From Hyphomicrobium_A sp963724945 (lineage in GTDB: Bacteria; Pseudomonadota; Alphaproteobacteria; Rhizobiales; Hyphomicrobiaceae), in contig CAVRWL010000001.1 of assembly GCA_963724945.1 (NCBI GenBank), positions 1 to 64,000 on the forward strand: a DNA stretch of 64,000 bases, read 5' to 3'. The translations under genes and the position numbers were made by a program. Of the stretch, positions 18,771 through 27,057 are shown piece by piece (positions within the stretch are counted from its first letter, which is position 1; each line of letters opens with the position of its first letter). The notes under the pieces are model-generated. The model saw nothing but the letters and a program-made list of their open reading frames with translations. It was not told the DNA's origin and made no database searches.

Positions 18771-20836
18771 GGGGTGCTTGCTCTGCCTGGGCGGGTTGAG
18801 GCGTTTGAAGCCGGAAGGGGCGGCAGACCGGCCCCCTGAGAAGCGAACCGACGTCGCGCCCGTCCTCGCATTCGCGGATCAGCCCGAAAACGGGTTGAGT
18901 GATCTGAAGGTAATCCCTGACGATCTGCGGCGAATGTTCGGTACAGACATAGATGCTATTGCTGGCGAGATATCCCTTGGCCAGCATTTCCTGGGTGATC
19001 AGCGTCTTGTAGGCCAGCATGTTGCTGCTCGGCTAGGCTCCAGCTGGTCATCGAGGGCAGTCCGGAGACTTCGATCGCTCGAGCCCGTGCTTGCGCGCCA
19101 GCGCAATCCAGCCCTCGTTGATAACGTCGCCCGGTCTGCGTGATCTGATCGTAGGATCGCACCCGCTCCATCACTTCGAGCGTCTTGAGGCCCGCCGTCG
19201 GTCCGATGCGTTCGGTCCAGAAAGTGCTGCTGATGAACGAACTCTGCGCCGCCTGCATCACCTCGCGCCGGCCGATGGTGGCGGTGATGGCGTAGCCGTT
19301 GCCGAGCGCCTTGCCGAACATCGCCATATCCGGCTCGACGCCATAGCGCTTGTGCAGGCCGCCCAGCGTCTCGCGAAAGCCCGAGGTGCATTCGTCGAAC
19401 ACCAGCACGATGCCGCGCGCGCTCGCGAGCTCCCTCACCTTCCTGAAGAAAGTCACCCTGCGGACTCCTGATTGCGCCACACCTCCATCATGATGACGCC
19501 GATGTCGTGCGGTCGCGAAGCAGGCTCCTCGAGCTCGCCCATCCGGTTGTAGTTGAATGGGTAGATGGTGCCGCGCAGCTGCCCCGGCACGCCGTTGGCT
19601 GCAGCCCGGGCAGCAGATGTCCTTCGAGATTTGACACTGCCGAGGTTCGCCGCCAGATACCAGTCGTGCCAGCCGTGGTAGCCGCAAAAGGCGACCTTTT
19701 CCTTGCCCGCCGCGGCGCGCGCGATGCGAATCCCCACCGCGTTGGCCTCGCCGCCGGAGCGCGACGCGCACCATGTCGGCCCAGGGGTGGAGTGCGATAA
19801 GGCGCTCGGCCAGATACACTTCTTCCGGGCAGTTGAGCGTCGACATATTGCCCGTTTTCGACGGCCTGCACCGCGTCGTCCACTTCGGGATGGCCGTAGC
19901 CGAGCGAGTTCGTGCCCACCCCCATCATCGTCATGTCGATAAATTCGCGGCCGTCGAGGTCCCAGACTCTGCAGCCCGTGGCCTTGCTGAAATAGGCCGG
20001 CCATTTTCCGGGCAGAAACATCTCGGCACGCTTCGACAAAAGCATATTTCCGCCGGGGATAACCTCCTTTGCCCGCCTCCACAATTTTTGCCCCGTTCCC
20101 AATACTGCACCCTCGTCGCGAACCAGATGGCGGTTGGCCGCGAACCAGTCCGGATGCGCCGCGGCAGAGCCAGTATCTCGAGCCAGCCGAAATCGCGGCG
20201 CGGCGCAAAGTGCTCAAACACGCGCCGGACGACGTCGAAGTCTTCCGCCTCGTCGACGGTCCAGCGCAGGGCCGAGCAGTCCTCGGAATGCGCGATGTTG
20301 CCGACGCTAAACTTGCCGGAAGCCTTTAGGTAGGGCGTGACGTTCGCGGCTAGAACGTCTGCGCCTCGCGCCAGGCCCGCGCCAACGCCTGTGATAGCCG
20401 AATACCTCGACATCGAGCCCGTCTGAGAATGTCGGCACGAGTGTGTTGCTGACATAGTCGGCGCCGCCCCGGGCGAAGTCGGCGAGCAGGGCGTCGACCA
20501 GCTCGGGTCGACGAGCGGGCAGTCGCCGGTAATCCGGATCACCACGCCAGGTTTGTACCAGGCTCGCAGCCCGGTAGTAGCGGTCGAGCACGTCGTTTTC
20601 GCTGCCCTGATAGACCTCATAGCCGAGCTTGCGAACGTAATCGGCCAGCGGCTCGTTGCCGGCGACCTCCGGGGTCGCCAGGATGATCAGGTCAACGCGC
20701 TGCAGAGGCCAGACGCTCCAGCAAGGCTTGATCAGCGGCGCGCCCGCCACCGCCCGCAACACCTTGTTGGGAAACCGCGTCGATCCGAGGCGCGCCTGCA
20801 CGATCGCCAAAGTCCTGAATTCGGCGCGCCGTTCAC
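18767..20836 (-). CDS. SpsF-type cytidylyltransferase fused to class III (GSA-type) aminotransferase
   Basis: Reads as one polypeptide of about 690 residues with two domains. The N-terminal domain is a cytidylyltransferase: LAIVQARLGSTRFPNKVL, VDLIILATPEVAGNEPLADY, VIRITGDCPLVDP, ADYVSNTLVPTFSDGLDVEV. The C-terminal domain is a glutamate-1-semialdehyde-aminotransferase relative: LWRRAKEVIPGGNMLLSKRA, VWDLDGREFIDMTMMGVGTN, FCGYHGWHDWYLAANLG, FDECTSGFRETLGGLHKRYG and AMFGKALGNGYAITATIGRR (PLP lysine). The two join without a stop or ribosome site (NRHLVRDEGAVLGTGQKLW). Start GTG 20836 overlaps the preceding stop; the end TGA overlaps the next ATG. Six or more indels break the frame. Probably one protein; two coupled genes is the alternative. 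Confidence 0.72.
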
Positions 20837-21714
20837 GTTCTGGCCCAGCGCCGTGGATCGATCAGCGCCTCGTCGTCGACCGCGAACATCTCGGCCCCGG
20901 CGAGCCGCATGTCCGGCATGGCTGCGACTTTTAGAATTGCGTCCAGTTGGTCGCGGCTCTCGCAGCCGACGATGACACGGTCTATTTGCGGCTGCTCCAG
21001 ACAGAACCGCAGGCTGGCCGCAAGCGGCGTCGCTCCGCTCTTCTCCAGCGCGCGTTGGAGGTTCTGGTGATGTCCGCGCAGGCCCGACAGCCCTTGCGGC
21101 AGCCGCGCGAGCGGCATCAGCAGCACGCCTTGCAGAAAGGCGCTCCGGGTATGAACCTCGATACCGTCGCAGCGCAGGCGGTCCAACAATCCCGCCCTGA
21201 GAAATCGCTGATCGAAGAGGTTGAACGGCAGCTGCACGATGTCGATCGGATAGGCGTCGAGAATGCGCTCGAGTTGATGGGGATCGTAGACCGAGACGCC
21301 GATCTTCATCGCCAGCCCGCGCGCTCTGATCGCCTGCAGCGCCGACCAGAGACGACGGCCATCCGGCGTCAAAAGCCCATCGGCATCATGCAAGAGCAGC
21401 CCGTGTACATTCTCGCGGTGCATCCGCTGCAACGATTGGTCAAAGGCTTCCGTCAAGCCCAACTCGGCCGCATCGGGAGCCTTGGTGATGATCTGCCAGC
21501 CGCGAACGGCGGCGGCATGCTGACCTATGACAGACTCGGCGTTGCCGTAGCTCCAAGCCGTATCCAAGAGCGTAATGCCGGCCTCGTGTGCGGCACCCAA
21601 CATGCCCCCGACTTCAGTCGCGCTCGGAACGACGCCGGCCGCATTGGCAACGCCATATGCGCTACCCCACTGGACGCTTCCGAGCCCCATCTTGCCAGCC
21701 CCGGCTACGGTCAT
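20833..21714 (-). CDS. Aldo/keto reductase
   Basis: An intact 293-residue (beta/alpha)8-barrel oxidoreductase that uses NADPH. It opens MGLGSVQWGSAYGVANAAG; the active-site region is LLDTAWSYGNAESVIGQHAA (D and Y in place), followed by IITKAPDAAELGLTEAFDQS, HGLLLHDADGLLTPDGRR and RVIVGCESRDQLDAILKVAA, the cofactor-phosphate loop. Its ATG overlaps the pseB stop and its stop overlaps the next start, so it is translationally coupled on both sides. Aldo/keto reductases beside PseB and an SpsF-aminotransferase fusion occur in glycan clusters and probably reduce a ketosugar intermediate; the substrate is unknown. Confidence 0.85.
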   Translation of the reverse strand: MTVAGAGKMGLGSVQWGSAYGVANAAGVVPSATEVGGMLGAAHEAGITLLDTAWSYGNAESVIGQHAAAVRGWQIITKAPDAAELGLTEAFDQSLQRMHRENVHGLLLHDADGLLTPDGRRLWSALQAIRARGLAMKIGVSVYDPHQLERILDAYPIDIVQLPFNLFDQRFLRAGLLDRLRCDGIEVHTRSAFLQGVLLMPLARLPQGLSGLRGHHQNLQRALEKSGATPLAASLRFCLEQPQIDRVIVGCESRDQLDAILKVAAMPDMRLAGAEMFAVDDEALIDPRRWART

Positions 21715-22725
21715 ACCAGCGGTACCGGGACGTCGATCTCGGGCGATCCGATGGAATTGCGGATGCCTGCTATGTCAAGAAACTCAGGGTTGGAGCCCGA
21801 CTGGTACTCGAATCCCTGATCCACAAGCTTGCCGCTCTCGCCCAGATTGTTGGTCGTGTAGTCGTGGTCGTCGCCGCCCCAGAACGTGATCGTCGGCTTG
21901 ATTACGTAGTGGTCCGTGAAGCTCACGGTGAGGTGCGAGTTATCGAGCGGACACATGACCTCGTGCAGCTTCTCGCCGGGACGAATGCCGACGAGCGCGT
22001 GGCAGGCCCGGCGCACAGGCCTCGCGCCAGATCGGATGTGGATGGACGGGATCTTGGGCACGAACACCTCGCCGCCGCGCATCACGCTGCGAAGCCGTCA
22101 GCACGAACTCGACGCCCTGATGCAGCGAGATCCAGAACCGGGTCATGCGCGGGTCGGTGATGGGCAGGACGCCCTCCTCGCCGCATGCGCAGGAAGAACG
22201 GGACACCGAGCCGCGCGAGCCGACGACGTTGCCGTAGCGCACGACCGCGAACGGGTCGTGGCTCCCCGGATAGTTGTTGGCGGCGACGAACAGCTTGTCC
22301 GAGCACAGCTTGGTGGCGCCGTAGAGGTTGATGGGCTCGGCGGCCTTGTCGGTCGACAGCGCCATCACCCGGCTCACCTCGGTCGCGAGCGCCGCGTTGA
22401 TGACGTTCTCGGCGCCCATGACGTTGGTCTTGATGCACTCCATCGGGTTGTACTCGGCGGCGGGAACCTGCTTCAGCGCCGCGGCATGGATGACGAAGTC
22501 GACGCCTCGCATGGCCATGATCAGCCGATCGCGATCGCGCACGTCGCCGATAAAAAATCGCATGCAGTCTTGCGGGAATTCCTGCTGCATCTCGAATTGT
22601 TTGAGCTCGTCTCTCGAAAAGACGATGATCTTTTTCGGGTTGTATCTCTTGAGCAATGTTCGAACACATAGCCGCCCGAACGAGCCGGTGCCGCCGGTGA
22701 TCAGAATTGTCGAGTTCTTCATCAT
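21711..22725 (-). CDS. pseB: UDP-N-acetylglucosamine 4,6-dehydratase (inverting), frameshifted
   Basis: First enzyme of pseudaminic-acid-type sugar synthesis. It starts MMKNSTILITGGTGSFGRLC, the family-specific NADP site (TGGTGSFG). Then come IIVFSRDELKQFEMQQEFPQ, FFIGDVRDRDRLIMAMRGVD, FVIHAAALKQVPAAEYNPME and VMALSTDKAAEPINLYGATK (catalytic Asp-Lys and YGATK). Indels near 22195, 22080 and 22040 shift the last third, which contains VGIRPGEKLHEVMCPLDNSH and ends IDVPVPLV. About 337 residues, normal length. The stop overlaps the reductase ATG. It sits just after the exporter gene. Confidence 0.9.
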
Positions 22726-22736
22726 GTCGCGCGACC

Positions 22737-24516
22737 CTACTCGGAAATCTGCAATTCTCTTGACGACATGACGTTCCTGACTACTCCGCTCGCGAGCTCA
22801 ATGATGAAGTCGCAACCCGTCAGCGTGCTCAGCCGGTGCGCGATGATGAATATGGTCAAGTCGCGGCTCAGGTGGTCGATCGCGTGCATCAGCGCCCGCT
22901 CGGTTTGGCTGTCGAGCGCGTTCGTCGCCTCATCGAAGATAATGACGCTGGCGCGCTTATAGAGCGCACGCGCAATTCCGACGCGCTGGCGCTGACCGCC
23001 CGAAAGACGTATTCCGCGCTCGCCGACGTGCGTCTTGTAGGTCTCGGGCCAGCTTTCGATCAGCTCGCCGAGCTGCGCCTGCTGCGCCGCGTGCCGGACG
23101 CGCGCCGTATCGATCTCGCTCTCGGGAACGCCGAACGCGATGTTGTCCTCGATGCTGGCGTCGGCGAGGTAGAGGTTCTGCGGCACGTGGGCGATATTCT
23201 TCTGCCAACCATGCTGGTTGCCGGCGGTGATCGCGCAGCCGTCGACGGCGAGCAAGCCGTCGGTCGGCAACAGCAAGCCCGTCACGATGTCGAGCAGCGT
23301 GCTCTTGCCGCTCCCGGTCTTACCAATGAAGCCGACGCGCTTGCCTTTTTCGAGGCGCAGATTGACCCCGCTCAAGATCTGCGCGCTCCCGGGGGAGTAG
23401 CGGAAGCCGACGTCGCACAATATGATCTCGCGCTCGAACGGCAGGGGCCGGATCGCCACCCGGTCGGTTTGCTCAGGCAGCGGCTGGTCCATCAACACCA
23501 GCATGTCGCGCAAGGACGCCTCCGAGCCTCTGATCGTCACCAGCGCCGCGTAGGACTGCTGGATGATGGGGAGCAGCCGCTGCGCCCCGAGCGCGAGCGC
23601 GCCCAGGACGGGAATTGCAGCAATCAGTCCTCCCTCGCGATTGCTCATCGCATAAGCGATGCCGGCAATCAAAAGGACGCCCAGCGTCTCGGCAACGTAG
23701 CGGGGACTTCTCGCTGACGAAGTTGTTGTACCCCTGTGCCAGGCGCACCGACCGATCGGCGTGCTGGAAGGTCCAGCAGAACACCTCCTGGCTGCCGTCG
23801 ATGAGAATGTCGCGGATCCCGCCCAATCCCTCTTGCATGGAGCGCACGAGCCGCCGGCTGTTGTCGGCAATGCGCTCGCTGTTTGCGCGCAAGCTGTGCC
23901 GCGTCACGCGCAAGATCGCCCAGTAGATGCCGCCGAACACCAGGCTCGCCAGCAGCATCGTAACCGGATCGATGATCAGCAGCGTCGATGCGATGCCGAT
24001 GAGTAGGATCATGGAGCTGAACAGCTTCAACATCGGCACCAGCACATAGCCGATCGCGGTCGCCGTCTTGCCGAGCACACCGTCGATGATCTCGCTGGAG
24101 TTGCGCGAGATGTGCACTTTATAGGGCTGATAGAGTGTGCGGCGGTAGACATCCAAGCTCAGGTCGGCGCCGACGGCGAAGGAGTAGCGCACCATCGCGT
24201 AGACCAACAAAAGTCTGATGCCGCCGGCCAACAGTACCGCCGCGCAGAAGACGACGGTCACGGCTAGCAACAGCTGTTGCTGGTCCCGGATCATGAGCAG
24301 TTGGATAATCGGCTGAACGGCTGGATAGTTGAACACGCGCTCGGGCGCCGTCAGGACGCTCAGGAACGGAAGCAACGCTGCAACGCTCGCCACCTCGGCA
24401 AACGAGGCAATAACCATCAATCCGACCAACAGAATGAACTGCCGGCGGCGCAGTGCGGGAAGCCGGCGCCACAATGCGAGGATTTTGTGCGGAAGGCTAT
24501 CGCCGCTCGGCATCAT
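22737..24516 (-). CDS. ABC exporter, membrane-ATPase half-transporter (glycan/lipid type), one frameshift
   Basis: A full MsbA/PglK-like half transporter. Six hydrophobic helices cover roughly residues 25-300 (QFILLVGLMVIASFAEVASV, VLLAGGIRLLLVYAMVRYSF and so on). The ATPase domain holds Walker A VGFIGKTGSGKSTLLDIV near residue 400, signature LSGGQRQRVGIAR near 505 and Walker B ASVIIFDEATNALD near 525. One extra base in the four-G run at 23702-23705 splits the frame; removing it restores a 592-residue protein. First gene of the long operon, 136 bases after the antiterminator gene, with the ops-like element in that gap. It likely flips or exports a lipid-linked glycan. Confidence 0.9.
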
Positions 24517-24580
24517 TCATAGCTTGGCTGCGACTGACGAGATTTCACGGACCAGGCTTCCATCTTTTTCGGGGACCAGC

Positions 24581-24614
24581 CACGCTACCGCACTCAGGGT
24601 GACTCCACCCTGAG
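24581..24614 (-). promoter_or_regulatory. ops-like RfaH/NusG-paralogue recruitment element with adjacent hairpin
   Basis: On the minus strand the transcript reads a perfect 9-bp hairpin (arms CTCAGGGTG and CACCCTGAG, loop GAGT, 24614-24593), one T, and then GCGGTAGCGTG at 24591-24581. The 12-base E. coli ops pause/RfaH-binding site is GGCGGTAGCGTG, so 11 of 12 bases match; only the first G is T. The site lies in the untranslated leader 65 bases before the exporter ATG and 61 bases after the end of the RfaH-like gene. JUMPstart leaders of enterobacterial polysaccharide operons also combine stem-loops with ops. The match and hairpin are seen; function is inference. Confidence 0.7.
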
Positions 24615-24652
24615 GCTCGTTTTGAAGGCAAGGGCGCGGACGATCAGTACCG

Positions 24653-25162
24653 TCAGACCGCAGCTTCGAGATTCTCCGGCGCCACGATCACGCGCACCTG
24701 GCGCCCAAGAAGATCGAGAAGCAGCGTTACACGCTGCGTGTCGGTCATTTCTTCGTAGAGGCCCAATAGGTCAGCAAACGCACCATCGAGTATCCGTACC
24801 CGGTCGCCGCGCCGAAACCTCGGCGCGAAGCGGATGCACCCCGATTCGTCCTGCTGCTCGATGAGCTGCTCGACGACGCCTTCGGGCACCGGCGCGGGCG
24901 CGTCCCCGCGACAGACGAGGCGCGAGACCCCGACCGTCGAGTGCACGGAGCGCCAGCGCTGCGTGCAGACGTCGAGGGCGACGAAAAGGTATCTCGGGAA
25001 GAGAGGCCGCGCCACCCGCTCCTGCCGGCGCGCGTGTCGGCGCAGCGTCCAGCGCCGCGGAAGATAGGTGGCGAACCCCTGGCGCTCGAGGTGGCGCGAG
25101 GCGGTCTCCTCGCCGTGGGGATGCGTGAAGACCACGTACCAGGAGGGCCGCTGCACCGTCAT
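24653..25162 (-). CDS. NusG-paralogue (RfaH-like) transcription antiterminator
   Basis: A 169-residue NusG-family specialised elongation factor. The N-terminal NGN domain reads SWYVVFTHPHGEETASRHLE, RQGFATYLPRRWTLRRHARR and VARPLFPRYLFVALDV, all typical of RfaH/NusG paralogues, where the PLFPRYLF segment contacts RNA polymerase. After a linker the KOW domain shows FAPRFRRGDRVRILDGAFAD, LLGLYEEM and LDLLGRQVRVIVAPENLEAA. The start is ATG 25162, overlapping the stop of the winged-helix gene (ATGA). It stands at the head of a roughly 25-kb glycan operon with an ops-like site right behind it, so it probably keeps polymerase processive through that operon. Confidence 0.88.
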   Translation of the reverse strand: MTVQRPSWYVVFTHPHGEETASRHLERQGFATYLPRRWTLRRHARRQERVARPLFPRYLFVALDVCTQRWRSVHSTVGVSRLVCRGDAPAPVPEGVVEQLIEQQDESGCIRFAPRFRRGDRVRILDGAFADLLGLYEEMTDTQRVTLLLDLLGRQVRVIVAPENLEAAV

Positions 25163-25860
25163 GCCAAGCTGTCCCGATCGACGTTGGTGGCCGCGGCGAC
25201 GGTGGGCGCAAGCAGCGCGGGAACGAGAACGCGCTCGGCACCGAAAACCGCGGAGGCATCGACGAAGGCGCGCCGGGCGTCCTCCAGGCTCGTGACCATC
25301 GCGGCATCCGCCTTCGCGCGGGCATCCTCGAGGCGGGCCCAAACCGGCAGGCCGTGAAAGCGCTCCTGGCTCACGCCCGCGTCGGCCACACCGACGATCT
25401 TTGCGTTCGCCTCGGCGGCACAGATGATGGCGATCTCCGCGAGATCGCTCGCGCCGACGAGCACGATCCGGTTCCAGCCGCGATCGGACGCTGCCTGCGT
25501 CGCGGCCTCGCAGTCGCGCCGAGCCTTGCGGAAGAACTCGAAGGAGGAGGAGAGATAAAGGGCGGCCAGGCGGGACTTCTCCGCGAACCCCTGCGAGGTG
25601 AGATAGTAGGCGAACCGCCGCTTGGGGACCTGCTGGACCTTAATGAGGCCCCGCTTCACGCCGCGCTTCACGTAGGCATTGATCAGCCCCACAGCGACGC
25701 CCAGCTCGTTGGCGAGCGAGCGCTGCGTGATTTCGTTCTGACGGTCGACCGCCTCGAGCAGATTGAGCATGACGCTGCCGTCGTCTGCTGGCGTCACCGG
25801 GCCGGTTTTGCTGGTCATTGCCCCAACTCGCCCCTCGCCGTTGTAGGCTCCGACTACCAT
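25159..25860 (-). CDS. Winged-helix regulator with C-terminal Rossmann-like domain
   Basis: About 233 residues. The N-terminal winged-helix DNA-binding domain reads MLNLLEAVDRQNEITQRSLA, NELGVAVGLINAYVKRGVKR and GLIKVQQVPKRRFAYYLTSQ, a MarR/Rrf2-like layout. The C-terminal half looks like a nucleotide-binding Rossmann module of the PglD/CoA-binding kind: GWNRIVLVGASDLAEIAIIC and AKIVGVADAGVSQERFHGLP. ATG 25860 is used here; GTG 25866 and ATG 25818 are alternatives. Two matching palindromes lie directly upstream, so self-regulation is likely. Its stop overlaps the antiterminator ATG. It may sense a nucleotide or sugar nucleotide and set expression of the antiterminator and so of the operon; that role is inferred. 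Confidence 0.75.
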   Translation of the reverse strand: MVVGAYNGEGRVGAMTSKTGPVTPADDGSVMLNLLEAVDRQNEITQRSLANELGVAVGLINAYVKRGVKRGLIKVQQVPKRRFAYYLTSQGFAEKSRLAALYLSSSFEFFRKARRDCEAATQAASDRGWNRIVLVGASDLAEIAIICAAEANAKIVGVADAGVSQERFHGLPVWARLEDARAKADAAMVTSLEDARRAFVDASAVFGAERVLVPALLAPTVAAATNVDRDSLA

Positions 25861-25900
25861 GTTCACGACGTGAACGTCAAGCAGCGTTCATGGGATGAAC
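25861..25900 (-). promoter_or_regulatory. Twin palindromic operators upstream of the winged-helix gene
   Basis: Two inverted repeats share the pattern GTTCA-N5-TGAAC. The first, GTTCACGACGTGAAC, is at 25861-25875; the second, GTTCATGGGATGAAC, is at 25886-25900. Centres are 25 bp apart, somewhat over two helical turns. The first abuts the ATG at 25860 and includes the alternative GTG start. They are the right size for dimeric winged-helix repressors, and the adjacent gene encodes one. A weak possible promoter (TTGCCT, then TATAGG after 15 bases) lies further upstream around 25948-25974 on the same strand. Binding by the neighbouring regulator is inference. Confidence 0.65.
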
Positions 25901-26060
25901 GAAAGCTAGAGCCCCTTTTCCGAGCGTCGTCCTGCGTGCCCTAAGCCCCTATAGAACGCGCCCGACCGAGGCAAGAAGCTGGTCCGGGTATCCCCTGCTT
26001 TCGCTGTGGTTTCCAAGGACCCGGCTGGCCTGCGATCCTGTTCATGGAAGTTTCGCCTTT

Positions 26061-27035
26061 TCAATCTCTTAGGCCAACTGCAACCGGGCTCAGGTAGGCT
26101 TCATAGGTGCGCGCTATGCCGTCGCGCAGCTCAACGCGCGGCCGCCACCCGAGTGTGCGGAGCCGACCACTGTTCAAGAGCTTGCGCGGCGTTCCGTCCG
26201 GTGCTGTGTGGTCGCAAACAATCTCCCCGTTGAAGCCGACGATCTCGCAGACGAGCCGGGCCAACTCCAGGACCGAAAGCTCCTGCCCGGAGCCCACGTT
26301 GACGTGCTCGTATGCCGAATACGAACTCATGAGGAAGACGAGCGCGTCGGCGCAATCGTCGACATGCATAAGCTCCCGTCTGGGCGTCCCCGTGCCCCAG
26401 ATGGTGATCTGCGGTGCGCCTGCGACCCTCGCCTCGTGCGCCTTGCGAATGAGCGCCGGGAGCACATGGCTGGTAGCCAGATCGTAATTGTCGCCCGGTC
26501 CATAGAGATTAGTCGGCATCGCCGATATGAAGTCGCAGCCATATTGCTTGCGATAGGCCTGGCACAGCTTGATGCCCGCGATCTTGGCGATGGCATACCA
26601 CTCGTTTGTCGGCTCGAGCGGGCCGGTGAGCAGCGCGTCCTCCGGGATCGGTTGCGGTGCAAGCTTCGGATAGACGCAGGAGGAGCCCAGGAAAAGCAGC
26701 TTTTCGACGCCGAAGCGGAAGGCAGACTCGATGACGTTCGACTCGATCAGAAGATTTGCCAGCAGAAACTCTGCAGGGTAGGTATTGTTCGCCTTGATCC
26801 CACCCACCTTTGCCGATGCGACGAAAACGGCCTGTGGACGCTCAGAGCTCATCCAGCGCTCGACGTCGGCCTGGCGCGTCAGATCGAGGGTCTTGCGATC
26901 GACCGTCAGGATCTCACAGCCTTCCCCCGCCAATCGCCGAGCGATAGCGGCCCCGACCATGCCCCGATGGCCTGCGACCCAAACACGCTTTCCATGAAGC
27001 GGATACAGGTCAGCGGGTTTGGATACCTGTTCCAT
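26061..27035 (-). CDS. fcl: GDP-L-fucose synthase
   Basis: Epimerase-reductase that turns GDP-4-keto-6-deoxymannose into GDP-L-fucose. Starts MEQVSKPADLYPLHGKRVWV at ATG 27035 behind a GGAGGTG sequence; an in-frame ATG at 27098 would overlap gmd. Motifs: NADP site VAGHRGMVGAAIARRL, VFVASAKVGGIKANNTYPAE, the Ser of LLFLGSSCVYPKLAPQPIP, EWYAIAKIAGIKLCQAYRKQ (catalytic YxxxK), MPTNLYGPGDNYDLATSHVL and RRELMHVDDCADALVFL. About 324 residues, intact. It follows gmd directly, the standard pairing for GDP-fucose synthesis. Confidence 0.95.
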   Translation of the reverse strand: MEQVSKPADLYPLHGKRVWVAGHRGMVGAAIARRLAGEGCEILTVDRKTLDLTRQADVERWMSSERPQAVFVASAKVGGIKANNTYPAEFLLANLLIESNVIESAFRFGVEKLLFLGSSCVYPKLAPQPIPEDALLTGPLEPTNEWYAIAKIAGIKLCQAYRKQYGCDFISAMPTNLYGPGDNYDLATSHVLPALIRKAHEARVAGAPQITIWGTGTPRRELMHVDDCADALVFLMSSYSAYEHVNVGSGQELSVLELARLVCEIVGFNGEIVCDHTAPDGTPRKLLNSGRLRTLGWRPRVELRDGIARTYEAYLSPVAVGLRD

Positions 27036-27057
27036 CACCTCCGGACCTTTCGGACGC

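Noticed and set aside
1..24516. A decayed pseudogene cluster
   Set aside because: Breaks are single-base indels that sometimes compensate one another, motifs stay intact between them, and start/stop overlaps are preserved, so sequence error fits better.
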